A DNA stretch of 64,000 nt from Nemopilema nomurai (GCA_003864495.1 ML133394.1:2636059-2700058), one strand, 5' to 3'. Shown: positions 1 to 14,215, counted from the first letter of the stretch. Notes: a model not told the origin generated them from the letters alone. Numbers and translations: made by a program.

Positions 1-1418
1 CAGTGTGGAACAGCTGTGAAAGGGCCATAAATGCTCTTCTCAAACTAGCATCAGTATGCCCAAAGGTGTAAAAAAGAAACGATAAACGAGAAGGACAGGT
101 GGAGAGTAGATTCTAACGAAAGGATAGGAGAAGAATATGCAACGGACACGTGATGACAATCTTCGACGAAGAGATTAAATGAAATGAGAATACTAAGGAT
201 GAAATTGTACGAGCACTCATTGAGTAGGTCGTTGGAGAGTATAAATTAAAACAATTAAAAAGATGAAACAGGGAAAGCAGCTGGGCCCTCGAATATAGAT
301 CTAGAACTCAAAACTGCTAGTGCGTAGATTTGGGTTTCAATAAAAATTAAACACTTTCATCAAACGTCTCATCACAAGCGGTTGCTGTAAAATGGCAGTG
401 CATGCAGAAGCAACTACTCGATTGCAATAATTCAGGGAATGTTGTAAACTATTGACTGGAACAATGTTAACATTGAAGGTGAAATCTCATCGAATTATAG
501 GAGCCGTGTAACGGAAAGGATTTTACAGGCCAGTGAAACACTGGCATAAGGATAACAAAATAGTAGTTTTGAGAAGGACCAAAAAACCTATGGTGAGAAA
601 GATGGGCAGGCTGAAACTGAGACATTAGAGGATCGCTGCTACGTTCATGGATATGCTAGGCTTGGAACAAATGGTAGATATACTTTAAAGAAAAAGTCTT
701 GAGTTGCTTTCAGTACATATTCGAAAGAAGCAAGGACTTTATATTTTGAAGACAGAAGCTGACTCTTTTGGTTGGATGAAAGAGCAAAAACAACCGACAA
801 AGTCACGATAAAAAGCAACCTTGAAGAGGAAACAAAGAATTGCAGCTAAACGACGAAGGACGAGCAAAAGAGAGAGAAATGCCACAAGATAAACAAAATA
901 ATTGTTTCAGGCCACAAGTCAACCCATCCAACCACTTCCAACTCGACCAAAAAGCATTCAAAATGCAAGAATGTTTTAAGGATAATGAAGATGTTAAGGG
1001 CTATGGAAAGGTAATGAAGATGATGATCAAGATGACGATGAAGATTAGGTTATGATGAAGATGATGATCAACATGATGAAGATAAAATCCTAACAATTAC
1101 AAAAAGAAGAGAGAGAAATAGAAGTGCAACAATGTTTGTATCAACGAACTTCCAATTCAAAAAGAATAACCTCAAAACCAAGACTGTACTACGACCCTCA
1201 CCTAACTCGCCAAGGACCGACCGACCAAAAATAACTCTTTTATACATCCTAGTAAGCCATCCTTGAGTTGTCAGCCCTTCAAATGTTCTATGCAGTAAAA
1301 ACAAAGATGATTATCAAGCAACAACCTTGAGAGCTTAAACGATTTTCAAATAAAAGCTCAAAACTTTAAAACTCTCAGTATCAGATCAATATAATGATGT
1401 AAGAGATGGGAAAGAATC
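1..1418 (+). repeat. Satellite unit 1, array 1, S type
   Basis: Short-type unit of 1418 bp; unit start is set here at the recurring cagtg-ggaacagctgtg motif. Landmarks reused for the whole array: CACGTG at 147-152, a TATAAAT string near 240, the perfect 14-bp palindrome caatgttaacattg at 462-475, and the A subunit (from about 810) with a GAT/GAA-rich stretch near 1000-1075. The A subunit passes directly into the tail that contains tcctagtaagccatccttgag. No protein is inferred; frames on both strands are short and are broken in sister units. Confidence 0.95.
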
Positions 1419-3319
1419 CAGTGCGGAACAGCTGTGAAAGGGCCATAAATGCTCTTCTCAAACTAGCATCAGTATGCCCAAAGGTGTAAAAAAGAAACGA
1501 TAAACGAGAAGGACAGGTGGAGAGTAGATTCTAACGAAAGGATAGGAGAAGAATATGCAACGGACACGTGATGACAATCTTCGACGAAGAGATTAAATGA
1601 AATGAGAATACTAAGGATGAAATTGTACGAGCACTCATTGAGTAGGTCGTTGGAGAGTATAAATTAAAAACAATTAAAAAGATGAAACAGGGAAAGCAGC
1701 TGGGCCCTCGAATATAGATCTAGAACTCAAAACTGCTAGTGCGTAGATTTGGGTTTCAATAAAAATTAAACACTTTCATCAAACGTCTCATCACAAGCGG
1801 TTGCTGTAAAATGGCAGTGCATGCAGAAGCAACTACTCGATTGCAATAATTCAGGGAATGTCGTAAACTATTGACTGGAACAATGTTAACATTGAAGGTC
1901 AAATCTCATCGAATTATAGGAGCCGTGTAACGGAAAGGATTTTACAGGCCAGTGAAACACTGGCATAAGGATAACATAAAATAGTAGTTTTGAGAAGGAC
2001 CAAAAAACCTATGGTGAGAAAGATGGGCAGGCTGAAACTGAGACATTAGAGGATCGCTGCTACGTTCATGGATATGCTAGGCTTGGAACAAATGGTAGAT
2101 ATACTTTAAAGAAAAAGTCTTGAGTTGCTTTCAGTACATATTCGAAAGAAGCAAGGACTTTATATTTTGAAGACAGAAGCTGACTCTTTTGGTTGGATGA
2201 AAGAGCAAAAACAACCGACAAAGTCACGATAAAAAGCAACCTTGAAGAGGAAACAAAGAATTGCAGCTAAACGACGAAGGACGAGCAAAAGAGAGAGAAA
2301 TGCCACAAGATAAACAAAATAATTGTTTCAGGCCACAAGTCAACCATCCAACCACTTCCAACTCGACCAAAAAGCATTCAAAATGCAAGAATGTTTTAAG
2401 GATAATGAAGATGTTAAGGGCTATGGAAAGGTAATGAAGATGATGATCAAGATGACGATGAAGATTAGGTTATGATGAAGATGATGATCAACATGATGAA
2501 GATGAAATCCTAACAATTACAAAACGAGGAGAGAGAAATAGAAGTGAAACAATGTTTATATCAACGATCTTACAATTGAAAAAGAATAACCTCAAAACCA
2601 AGACTGTACTACGACCCTCACCTAACTCGCCAAGGACCGACCGACCAAAAATAACTCTTTTATACATCTGAGTAAGCCATCCTTAAGTTGTCACGGCACG
2701 GGAAAAAGCAACCTTGAAGAAGAAACAAAGTGCAGCTAAACGACGAAGGACGAGCAAAAAAGAGAGAAATGCCGCAAGGGCAAAAAACAAACTGTTTCAG
2801 GCCACAAATCAACCCATCCAATAACTACCAACTCGACCAAACAGTATACAAACTTCAAGACGATGATGAGGATGATGAGGATGATGAAGATTTTTAAGGG
2901 CCAAGGAAAGGTTATCAAGATGATGATCAAGATGACCATGAAGATTAGGTTATGATGAAGATGATGAGCAACATGATGAAGATAAAATCCTAACAATTAC
3001 AAAACAAAGAGAGAGAAATAGAAGTGCAACAATGTTTGTATCAACGAACTTCCAATTCAAAAAGAATAACCTCAAAACCAAGACTGTACTACGACCCTCA
3101 CCTAACTCGCCAAGGACCGACCGACCAAAAATAACTCTTTTATACATCCTAGTAAGCCATCCTTGAGTTGTCAGCCCTTCAAATGTTCTATGCAGTAAAA
3201 AACAAAGATGATTATCAAGCAACAACCTTGAGAGCTTAAACGATTTTCAAATAAAAGCTCAAAACTTTAAAACTCTCAGTATCAGATCAATATAATGATG
3301 TAAGAGATGGGAAAGAATC
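1419..3319 (+). repeat. Satellite unit 2, array 1, L type
   Basis: Long-type unit of 1901 bp. The A subunit starts at about 2231 and a second, B subunit at about 2703, so the inner repeat period is about 472 bp. This copy lost one c in its A subunit (near 2341) and carries a 4-bp duplication at the A/B joint near 2693-2701. The B subunit encodes aspartate/glutamate runs in one frame (near 2853-2896) but contains a private extra A that breaks the frame seen in other B copies. Confidence 0.95.
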
Positions 3320-4738
3320 CAGTGGAACAGCTGTGAAAGGGCCATAAATGCTCTTCTCAAACTAGCATCAGTATGCCCAAAGGTGTAAAAAAAAACGATA
3401 AACGAGAAGGACAGGTGGAGAGTAGATTCTAACGAAAGGATAGGAGAAGAATATGCAACGGACACGTGATGACAATCTTCGACGAAGAGATTAAATGAAA
3501 TGAGAATACTAAGGATGAAATTGTACGAGCACTCATTGAGTAGGTCGTTGGAGAGTATAAATTAAAAACAATTAAAAAGATGAAACAGGGAAAGCAGCTG
3601 GGCCCTCGAATATAGATCTAGAACTCAAAACTGCTAGTGCGTAGATTTGGGTTTCAATAAAAATTAAACACTTTCATCAAACGTCTCATCACAAGCGGTT
3701 GCTGTAAAATGGCAGTGCATGCAGAAGCAACTACTCGATTGCAATAATTCAGGGAATGTTGTAAACTATTGACTGGAACAATGTTAACATTGAAGGTGAA
3801 ATCTCATCGAATTATAGGAGCCGTGTAACGGAAAGGATTTTACAGGCCAGTGAAACACTGGCATAAGGATAACATAAAATAGTAGTTTTGAGAAGGACCA
3901 AAAAACCTATGGTGAGAAAGATGGGCAGGCTGAAACTGAGACATTAGAGGATCGCTGCTACGTTCATGGATATGCTAGGCTTGGAACAAATGGTAGATAT
4001 ACTTTAAAGAAAAAGTCTTGAGTTGCTTTCAGTACATATTCGAAAGAAGCAAGGACTTTATATTTTGAAGACAGAAGCTGACTCTTTTGGTTGGATGAAA
4101 GAGCAAAAACAACCGACAAAGTCACGATAAAAAGCAACCTTGAAGAGGAAACAAAGAATTGCAGCTAAACGACGAAGGACGAGCAAAAGAGAGAGAAATG
4201 CCACAAGATAAACAAAATAATTGTTTCAGGCCACAAGTCAACCCATCCAACCACTTCCAACTCGACCAAAAAGCATTCAAAATGCAAGAATGTTTTAAGG
4301 ATAATGAAGATGTTAAGGGCTATGGAAAGGTAATGAAGATGATGATCAAGATGACGATGAAGATTAGGTTATGATGAAGATGATGATCAACATGATGAAG
4401 ATAAAATCCTAACAATTACAAAAAGAAGAGAGAGAAATAGAAGTGCAACAATGTTTGTATCAACGAACTTCCAATTCAAAAAGAATAACCTCAAAACCAA
4501 GACTGTACTACGACCCTCACCTAACTCGCCAAGGACCGACCGACCAAAAATAACTCTTTTATACATCCTAGTAAGCCATCCTTGAGTTGTCAGCCCTTCA
4601 AATGTTCTATGCAGTAAAAAACAAAGATGATTATCAAGCAACAACCTTGAGAGCTTAAACGATTTTCAAATAAAAGCTCAAAACTTTAAAACTCTCAGTA
4701 TCAGATCAATATAATGATGTAAGAGATGGGAAAGAATC
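3320..4738 (+). repeat. Satellite unit 3, array 1, S type
   Basis: Short-type unit of 1419 bp. Its first bases read cagtggaacag, two bases shorter than the usual start; the same two-base loss occurs at 59678. There is one A subunit (TTG-initiated frame at 4159) and no B subunit. Confidence 0.95.
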
Positions 4739-6157
4739 CAGTGCGGAACAGCTGTGAAAGGGCCATAAATGCTCTTCTCAAACTAGCATCAGTATGCCCA
4801 AAGGTGTAAAAAAGAAACGATAAACGAGAAGGACAGGTGGAGAGTAGATTCTAACGAAAGGATAGGAGAAGAATATGCAACGGACACGTGATGACAATCT
4901 TCGACGAAGAGATTAAATGAAATGAGAATACTAAGGATGAAATTGTACGAGCACTCATTGAGTAGGTCGTTGGAGAGTATAAATTAAAAACAATTAAAAA
5001 GATGAAACAGGGAAAGCAGCTGGGCCCTCGAATATAGATCTAGAACTCAAAACTGCTAGTGCGTAGATTTGGGTTTCAATAAAAATTAAACACTTTCATC
5101 AAACGTCTCATCACAAGCGGTTGCTGTAAAATGGCAGTGCATGCAGAAGCAACTACTCGATTGCAATAATTCAGGGAATGTTGTAAACTATTGACTGGAA
5201 CAATGTTAACATTGAAGGTGAAATCTCATCGAATTATAGGAGCCGTGTAACGGAAAGGATTTTACAGGCCAGTGAAACACTGGCATAAGGATAACATAAA
5301 ATAGTAGTTTTGAGAAGGACCAAAAAACCTATGGTGAGAAAGATGGGCAGGCTGAAACTGAGACATTAGAGGATCGCTGCTACGTTCATGGATATGCTAG
5401 GCTTGGAACAAATGGTAGATATACTTTAAAGAAAAAGTCTTGAGTTGCTTTCAGTACATATTCGAAAGAAGCAAGGACTTTATATTTTGAAGAGAGAAGC
5501 TGACTCTTTTGGTTGGATGAAAGAGCAAAAACAACCGACAAAGTCACGATAAAAAGCAACCTTGAAGAGGAAACAAAGAATTGCAGCTAAACGACGAAGG
5601 ACGAGCAAAAGAGAGAGAAATGCCACAAGATAAACAAAATAATTGTTTCAGGCCACAAGTCAACCCATCCAACCACTTCCAACTCGACCAAAAAGCATTC
5701 AAAATGCAAGAATGTTTTAAGGATAATGAAGATGTTGAGGGCTATGGAAAGGTAATGAAGATGATGATCAAGATGACGATGAAGATTAGGTTATGATGAA
5801 GATGATGATCAACATGATGAAGATAAAATCCTAACAATTACAAAACAGAGAGAGAAATAGAAGTGCAACAATGTTTGTATCAACGAACTTCCAATTCAAA
5901 AAGAATAACCTCAAAACCAAGACTGTACTACGACCCTCACCTAACTCGCCAAGGACCGACCGACCAAAAATAACTCTTTTATACATCCTAGTAAGCCATC
6001 CTTGAGTTGTCAGCCCTTCAAATGTTCTATGAGTAAAAAACAAAGATGATTATCAAGCAACAACCTTGAGAGCTTAAACGATTTTCAAATAAAAGCTCAA
6101 AACTTTAAAACTCTCAGTATCAGATCAATATAATGATGTAAGAGATGGGAAAGAATC
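4739..6157 (+). repeat. Satellite unit 4, array 1, S type
   Basis: Short-type unit of 1419 bp. It carries gagagaagc instead of gacagaagc near 5492 and gttgagg instead of gttaagg near 5734. The same pair of variants occurs in the unit at 34988, so that unit and this one are closer to each other than to their array neighbours. One c is missing near 6030. Confidence 0.95.
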
Positions 6158-8053
6158 CAGTGTGGAACAGCTGTGAAAGGGCCATAAATGCTCTTCTCAA
6201 ACTAGCATCAGTATGCCCAAAGGTGTAAAAAAGAAACGATAAACGAGAAGGACAGGTGGAGAGTAGATTCTAACGAAAGGATAGGAGAAGAATATGCAAC
6301 GGACACGTGATGACAATCTTCGACGAAGAGATTAAATGAAATGAGAATACTAAGGATGAAATTGTACGAGCACTCATTGAGTAGGTCGTTGGAGAGTATA
6401 AATTAAAAGCAATTAAAAAGATGAAACAGGGAAAGCAGCTGGGCCCTCGAATATAGATCTAGAACTCAAAACTGCTAGTGCGTAGATTTGGGTTTCAATA
6501 AAAATTAAACACTTTCATCAAACGTCTCATCACAAGCGGTTGCTGTAAAATGGCAGTGCATGCAGAAGCAACTACTCGATTGCAATAATTCAGGGAATGT
6601 TTGTAACTATTGACTGGAACAATGTTAACATTGAAGTGAAATCTCATCGAATTATAGGAGCCGTGTAACGGAAAGGATTTTACAGGCCAGTGAAACACTG
6701 GCATAAGGATAACATAAAATAGTAGTTTTGAGAAGGACCAAAAAACCTATGGTGAGAAAGATGGGCAGGCTGAAACTGAGACATTAGAGGATCGCTGCTA
6801 CGTTCATGGATATGCTAGGCTTGGAACAAATGGTAGATATACTTTAAAGAAAAAGTCTTGAGTTGCTTTCAGTACATATTCGAAAGAAGCAAGGACTTTA
6901 TATTTTGAAGACAGAAGCTGACTCTTTTGGTTGGATGAAAGAGCAAAAACAACCGACAAAGTCACGATAAAAAGCAACCTTGAAGAGGAAACAAAGAATT
7001 GCAGCTAAACGACGAAGGACGAGCAAAAGAGAGAGAAATGCCACAAGATAAACAAAATAATTGTTTCAGGCCACAAGTCAACCCATCCAACCACTTCCAA
7101 CTCGACCAAAAAGCATTCAAAATGCAAGAATGTTTTAAGGATAATGAAGATGTTAAGGCTATGGAAAGGTAATGAAGATGATGATCAAGATGACGATGAA
7201 GATTAGGTTATGATGAAGATGATGATCAACATGATGAAGATGAAATCCTAACAATTACAAAACGAGGAGAGAGAAATAGAAGTGAAACAATGTTTATATC
7301 AACGATCTTACAATTGAAAAAGAATAACCTCAAAACCAAGACTGTACTACGACCCTCACCTAACTCGCCAAGGACCGACCGACCAAAAAAACTCTTTTAT
7401 ACATCTGAGTAAGCCATCCTTAAGTTGTCACGGGACAAAGCAACCTTGAAGAAGAAACAAAGAAGTGCAGCTAAACGACGAAGGACGAGCAAAAAAGAGA
7501 GAAATGCCGCAAGGGCAAAAACAAACTGTTTCAGGCCACAAATCAACCCATCCAATAACTACCAACTCGACCAAACAGTATACAAACTTCAAGACGATGA
7601 TGAGGATGATGAGGATGATGAAGATTTTTAAGGGCCAAGGAAAGGTTATCAAGATGATGATCAAGATGACCATGAAGATTAGGTTATGATGAAGATGATG
7701 AGCAACATGATGAAGATAAAATCCTAACAATTACAAAACAAAGAGAGAGAAATAGAAGTGCAACAATGTTTGTATCAACGAACTTCCAATTCAAAAAGAA
7801 TAACCTCAAAACCAAGACTGTACTACGACCCTCACCTAACTCGCCAAGGACCGACCGACCAAAAATAACTCTTTTATACATCCTAGTAAGCCATCCTTGA
7901 GTTGTCAGCCCTTCAAATGTTCTATGCAGTAAAAAACAAAGATGATTATCAAGCAACAACCTTGAGAGCTTAAACGATTTTCAAATAAAAGCTCAAAACT
8001 TTAAAACTCACAGTATCAGATCAATATAATGATGTAAGAGATGGGAAAGAATC
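6158..8053 (+). repeat. Satellite unit 5, array 1, L type
   Basis: Long-type unit of 1896 bp. The A subunit has a one-base loss near 7157, so its small frame is broken. The B subunit begins at about 7435 with a private variant (gggacaaagc) and keeps a 68-codon frame (7425-7631) ending in an acidic run. Confidence 0.95.
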
Positions 8054-9474
8054 CAGTGCGGAACAGCTGTGAAAGGGCCATAAATGCTCTTCTCAAACTA
8101 GCATCAGTATGCCCAAAGGTGTAAAAAGAAACGATAAACGAGAAGGACAGGTGGAGAGTAGATTCTAACGAAAGGATAGGAGAAGAATATGCAACGGACA
8201 CGTGATGACAATCTTCGACGAAGAGATTAAATGAAATGAGAATACTAAGGATGAAATTGTACGAGCACTCATTGAGTAGGTCGTTGGAGAGTATAAATTA
8301 AAAACAATTAAAAAGATAAAACAGGGAAAGCAGCTGGGCCCTCGAATATAGATCTAGAACTCAAAACTGCTAGTGCGTAGATTTGGGTTTAAATAAAAAT
8401 TAAACACTTTCATCAAACGTCTCATCACAAGCGGTTGCTGTAAAATGGCAGTGCATGCAGAAGCAACCACTCGATTGCAATAATTCAGGGAATGTTGTAA
8501 ACTATTGACTGGAACTATGTTAACATTGAAGGTGAAATCTCATCGAATTATAGGAGCCGTGTAACGGAAAGGATTTTACAGGCCAGTGAAACACTGGCAT
8601 AAGGATAACACAAAATAGTAGTTTTGAGAAGGACCAAAAAACCTATGGTGAGAAAGATGGGCAGGCTGAAACTGAGACATTAGAGGATCGCTGCTACGTT
8701 CATGGATATGCTAGGCTTGGAACAAATGGTAGATATACTTTAAAGAAAAAGTCTTGAGTTGCTTTCAGTACATATTCGAAAGAAGCAAGGACTTTATATT
8801 TTGAAGACAGAAGCTGACTCTTTTGGTTGGATGAAAGAGCAAAAACAACCGACAAAGTCACGATAAAAAGCAACCTTGAAGAGGAAACAAAGAATTGCAG
8901 CTAAACGACGAAGGACGAGCAAAAGAGAGAGAAATGCCACAAGATAAACAAAATAATTGTTTCAGGCCACAAGTCAACCCATCCAACCACTTCCAACTCG
9001 ACCAAAAAGCATTCAAAATGCAAGAATGTTTTAAGGATAATGAAGATGTTAAGGGCTATGGAAAGGTAATGAAGATGATGATCAAGATGACGATGAAGAT
9101 TAGGTTATGATGAAGATGATGATCAACATGATGAAGATAAAATCCTAACAATTACAAAAAGAAGAGAGAGAAATAGAAGTGCAACAATGTTTGTATCAAC
9201 GAACTTCCAATTCAAAAAGAATAACCTCAAAACCAAGACTGTACTACGACCCTCACCTAACTCGCCAAGGACCGACCGACCAAAAATAACTCTTTTATAC
9301 ATCCTAGTAAGCCATCCTTGAGTTGTCAGCCCTTCAAATGTTCTATGCAGTAAAAAACAAAGATGATTATCAAGCAACAACCTTGAGAGCTTAAACGATT
9401 TTCAAATAAAAGCTCAAAACTTTAAAACTCTCAGTATCAGATCAATGTAATGATGTAAGAGATGGGAAAGAATC
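8054..9474 (+). repeat. Satellite unit 6, array 1, S type
   Basis: Short-type unit of 1421 bp. This unit has a substitution in the otherwise conserved palindrome (ctatgttaacattg near 8515), and gggtttaaataaaa near 8387, a variant otherwise typical of array-end partial units. Confidence 0.95.
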
Positions 9475-11373
9475 CAGTGCGGAACAGCTGTGAAAGGGCC
9501 ATAAATGCTCTTCTCAAACTAGCATCAGTATGCCCAAAGGTGTAAAAAAGAAACGATAAACGAGAAGGACAGGTGGAGAGTAGATTCTAACGAAAGGATA
9601 GGAGAAGAATATGCAACGGACACGTGATGACAATCTTCGACGAAGAGATTAAATGAAATGAGAATACTAAGGATGAAATTGTACGAGCACTCATTGAGTA
9701 GGTCGTTGGAGAGTATAAATTAAAAACAATTAAAAAGATAAAACAGGGAAAGCAGCTGGGCCCTCGAATATAGATCTAGAACTCAAAACTGCTAGTGCGT
9801 AGATTTGGGTTTCAATAAAAATTAAACACTTTTTATCAAACGTCTCATCACAAGCGGTTGCTGTAAAATGCAGTTGCATGCAGAAGCAACTACTCGATTG
9901 CAATAATTCAGGGAATGTCGTAAACTATTGACTGGAACAATGTTAACATTGAAGGTCAAATCTCATCGAATTATAGGAGCCGTGTAACGGAAAGGATTTT
10001 ACAGGCCAGTGAAACACTGGCATAAGGATAACATAAAATAGTAGTTTTGAGAAGGACCAAAAAACCTATGGTGAGAAAGATGGGCAGGCTGAAACTGAGA
10101 CATTAGAGGATCGCTGCTACGTTCATGGATATGCTAGGCTTGGAACAAATGGTAGATATACTTTAAAGAAAAAGTCTTGAGTTGCTTTCAGTACATATTC
10201 GAAAGAAGCAAGGACTTTATATTTTGAAGACAGAAGCTGACTCTTTTGGTTGGATGAAAGAGCAAAAACAACCGACAAAGTCACGATAAAAAGCAACCTT
10301 GAAGAGGAAACAAAGAATTGCAGCTAAACGACGAAGGACGAGCAAAAGAGAGAGAAATGCCACAAGATAAACAAAATAATTGTTTCAGGCCACAAGTCAA
10401 CCCATCCAACCACTTCCAACTCGACCAAAAAGCATTCAAAATGCAAGAATGTTTTAAGGATAATGAAGATGTTAAGGGCTATGGAAAGGTAATGAAGATG
10501 ATGATCAAGATGACGATGAAGATTAGGTTATGATGAAGATGATGATCAACATGATGAAGATGAAATCCTAACAATTACAAAACGAGGAGAGAGAAATAGA
10601 AGTGAAACAATGTTTATATCAACGATCTTACAATTGAAAAAGAATAACCTCAAAACCAAGACTGTACTACGACCCTCACCTAACTCGCCAAGGACCGACC
10701 GACCAAAAATAACTCTTTTATACATCTGAGTAAGCCATCCTTAAGTTGTCACGGGAAAAAGCAACCTTGAAGAAGAAACAAAGAAGTGCAGCTAAACGAC
10801 GAAGGACGAGCAAAAAAGAGAGAAATGCCGCAAGGGCAAAAACAAACTGTTTCAGGCCACAAATCAACCCATCCAATAACTACCAACTCGACCAAACAGT
10901 ATACAAACTTCAAGACGATGATGAGGATGATGAGGATGATGAAGATTTTTAAGGGCCAAGGAAAGGTTATCAAGATGATGATCAAGATGACCATGAAGAT
11001 TAGGTTATGATGAAGATGATGAGCAACATGATGAAGATAAAATCCTAACAATTACAAAACAAAGAGAGAGAAATAGAAGTGCAACAATGTTTGTATCAAC
11101 GAACTTCCAATTCAAAAAGAATAACCTCAAAACCAAGACTGTACTACGACCCTCACCTAACTCGCCAAGGACCGACCGACCAAAAGTAACTCTTTTATAC
11201 ATCCTAGTAAGCCATCCTTGAGTTGCAGCCCTTCAAATGTTCTATGCAGTAAAAAACAAAGATGATTATCAAGCAACAACCTTGAGAGCTTAAACGATTT
11301 TCAAATAAAAGCTCAAAACTTTAAAACTCTCAGTATCAGATCAATATAATGATGTAAGAGATGGGAAAGAATC
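9475..11373 (+). repeat. Satellite unit 7, array 1, L type
   Basis: Long-type unit of 1899 bp. The A subunit starts near 10290 and the B subunit near 10756. It has an extra run of t near 9830 and a rearranged gcagttgcatgc near 9870. A one-base loss near 11225 disrupts the minus-strand frame present in most tails. Confidence 0.95.
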
Positions 11374-12792
11374 CAGTGTGGAACAGCTGTGAAAGGGCCA
11401 TAAATGCTCTTCTCAAACTAGCATCAGTATGCCCAAAGGTGTAAAAAAGAAACGATAAACGAGAAGGACAGGTGGAGAGTAGATTCTAACGAAAGGATAG
11501 GAGAAGAATATGCAACGGACACGTGATGACAATCTTCGACGAAGAGATTAAATGAAATGAGAATACTAAGGATGAAATTGTACGAGCACTCATTGAGTAG
11601 GTCGTTGGAGAGTATAAATTAAAAGCAATTAAAAAGATGAAACAGGGAAAGCAGCTGGGCCCTCGAATATAGATCTAGAACTCAAAACTGCTAGTGCGTA
11701 GATTTGGGTTTCAATAAAAATTAACACTTTCATCAAACGTCTCATCACAAGCGGTTGCTGTAAAATGGCAGTGCATGCAGAAGCAACTACTCGATTGCAA
11801 TAATTCAGGGAATGTTGTAAACTATTGACTGGAACAATGTTAACATTGAAGGTGAAATCTCATCGAATTATAGGAGCCGTGTAACGGAAAGGATTTTACA
11901 GGCCAGTGAAACACTGGCATAAGGATAACATAAAATAGTAGTTTTGAGAAGGACCAAAAAACCTATGGTGAGAAAGATGGGCAGGCTGAAACTGAGACAT
12001 TAGAGGATCGCTGCTACGTTCATGGATATGCTAGGCTTGGAACAAATGGTAGATATACTTTAAAGAAAAAGTCTTGAGTTGCTTTCAGTACATATTCGAA
12101 AGAAGCAAGGACTTTATATTTTGAAGACAGAAGCTGACTCTTTTGGTTGGATGAAAGAGCAAAAACAACCGACAAAGTCACGATAAAAAGCAACCTTGAA
12201 GAGGAAACAAAGAATTGCAGCTAAACGACGAAGGACGAGCAAAAGAGAGAGAAATGCCACAAGATAAACAAAATAATTGTTTCAGGCCACAAGTCAACCC
12301 ATCCAACCACTTCCAACTCGACCAAAAAGCATTCAAAATGCAAGAATGTTTTAAGGATAATGAAGATGTTAAGGGCTATGGAAAGGTAATGAAGATGATG
12401 ATCAAGATGACGATGAAGATTAGGTTATGATGAAGATGATGATCAACATGATGAAGATAAAATCCTAACAATTACAAAACAAGAGAGAGAAATAGAAGTG
12501 CAACAATGTTTGTATCAACGAACTTCCAATTCAAAAAGAATAACCTCAAACCAAGACTGTACTACGACCCTCACCTAACTCGCCAAGGACCGACCGACCA
12601 AAAGTAACTCTTTTATACATCCTAGTAAGCCATCCTTGAGTTGCCAGCCCTTCAAATGTTCTATGCAGTAAAAAACAAAGATGATTATCAAGCAACAACC
12701 TTGAGAGCTTAAACGATTTTCAAATAAAAGCTCAAAACTTTAAAACTCTCAGTATCAGATCAATATAATGATGTAAGAGATGGGAAAGAATC
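11374..12792 (+). repeat. Satellite unit 8, array 1, S type
   Basis: Short-type unit of 1419 bp. It shares the tail variant ccaaaagtaac (near 12598) with unit 7, a sign of recent local exchange. Single-base losses lie near 11722 and 12549. Confidence 0.95.
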
Positions 12793-14215
12793 CAGTGTGG
12801 AACAGCTGTGAAAGGGCCATAAATGCTCTTCTCAAACTAGCATCAGTATGCCCAAAGGTGTAAAAAAGAAACGATAAACGAGAAGGACAGGTGGAGAGTA
12901 GATTCTAACGAAAGGATAGGAGAAGAATATGCAACGGACACGTGATGACAATCTTCGACGAAGAGATTAAATGAAATGAGAATACTAAGGATGAAATTGT
13001 ACGAGCACTCATTGAGTAGGTCGTTGGAGAGTATAAATTAAAAGCAATTAAAAAGATGAAACAGGGAAAGCAGCTGGGCCCTCGAATATAGATCTAGAAC
13101 TCAAAACTGCTAGTGCGTAGATTTGGGTTTCAATAAAAATTAAACACTTTCATCAAACGTCTCATCACAAGCGGTTGCTGTAAAATGGCAGTGCATGCAG
13201 AAGCAACTACTCGATTGCAATAATTCAGGGAATGTTGTAAACTATTGACTGGAACAATGTTAACATTGAAGGTGAAATCTCATCGAATTATAGGAGCCGT
13301 GTAACGGAAAGGATTTTACAGGCCAGTGAAACACTGGCATAAGGATAACATAAAATAGTAGTTTTGAGAAGGACCAAAAAACCTATGGTGAGAAAGATGG
13401 GCAGGCTGAAACTGAGACATTAGAGGATCGCTGCTACGTTCATGGATATGCTAGGCTTGGAACAAATGGTAGATATACTTTAAAGAAAAAGTCTTGAGTT
13501 GCTTTCAGTACATATTCGAAAGAAGCAGGACTTTATATTTTGAAGACAGAAGCTGACTCTTTTGGTTGGATGAAAGAGCAAAAACAACCGACAAAGTCAC
13601 GATAAAAAGCAACCTTGAAGAGGAAACAAAGAATTGCAGCTAAACGACGAAGGACGAGCAAAAGAGAGAGAGAAATGCCACAAGATAAACAAAATAATTG
13701 TTTCAGGCCACAAGTCAACCCATCCAACCACTTCCAACTCGACCAAAAAGCATTCAAAATGCAAGAATGTTTTAAGGATAATGAAGATGTTGAGGGCTAT
13801 GGAAAGGTAATGAAGATGATGATCAAGATGACGATGAAGATTAGGTTATTATGAAGATGATGATCAACATGATGAAGATAAAATCCTAACAATTACAAAA
13901 CAAAGAGAGAGAAATAGAAGTGCAACAATGTTTGTATCAACGAACTTCCAATTCAAAAAGAATAACCTCAAAACCAAGACTGTACTACGACCCTCACCTA
14001 ACTCGCCAAGGACCGTCCGACCAAAAATAACTCTTTTATACATCCTAGTAAGCCATCCTTGAGTTGTCAGCCCTTCAAATGTTCTATGCAGTAAAAAACA
14101 AAGATGATTATCAAGAAACAACCTTGAGAGCTTAAACGATTTTCAAATAAAAGCTCAAAACTTTAAAACTCTCAGTATCAGATCAATAAAATGATGTAAG
14201 AGATGGGAAAGAATC
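12793..14215 (+). repeat. Satellite unit 9, array 1, S type
   Basis: Short-type unit of 1423 bp. A two-base ga expansion near 13665 joins two frames of the A subunit that are separate elsewhere (13615-13854). A t replaces g in the stop context near 13850, and the tail has ggaccgtccgacc near 14010. Confidence 0.95.

Noticed and set aside
840..1055. TTG-started 71-codon plus-strand frame (QLNDEGRAK...) in the A subunit, repeated through all arrays
   Set aside because: It has no ATG, is an off-frame reading of the basic/acidic frame, is lost by indels in several units, and its repetition follows from the tandem array.
4387..4644. Minus-strand 85-codon frame (MLLDNHLCFLLHRTF...) in most unit tails
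   Set aside because: It resembles no family, and is shortened or frame-shifted in several units without any sign of selection. It runs into the antisense of the GAT/GAA repeat.
7428..7730. Minus-strand 100-codon hydrophobic frame rich in Ile/Leu
   Set aside because: This is the antisense of the Asp/Glu-coding GAT/GAA repeat; apparent membrane character arises from ATC/TTC codons.
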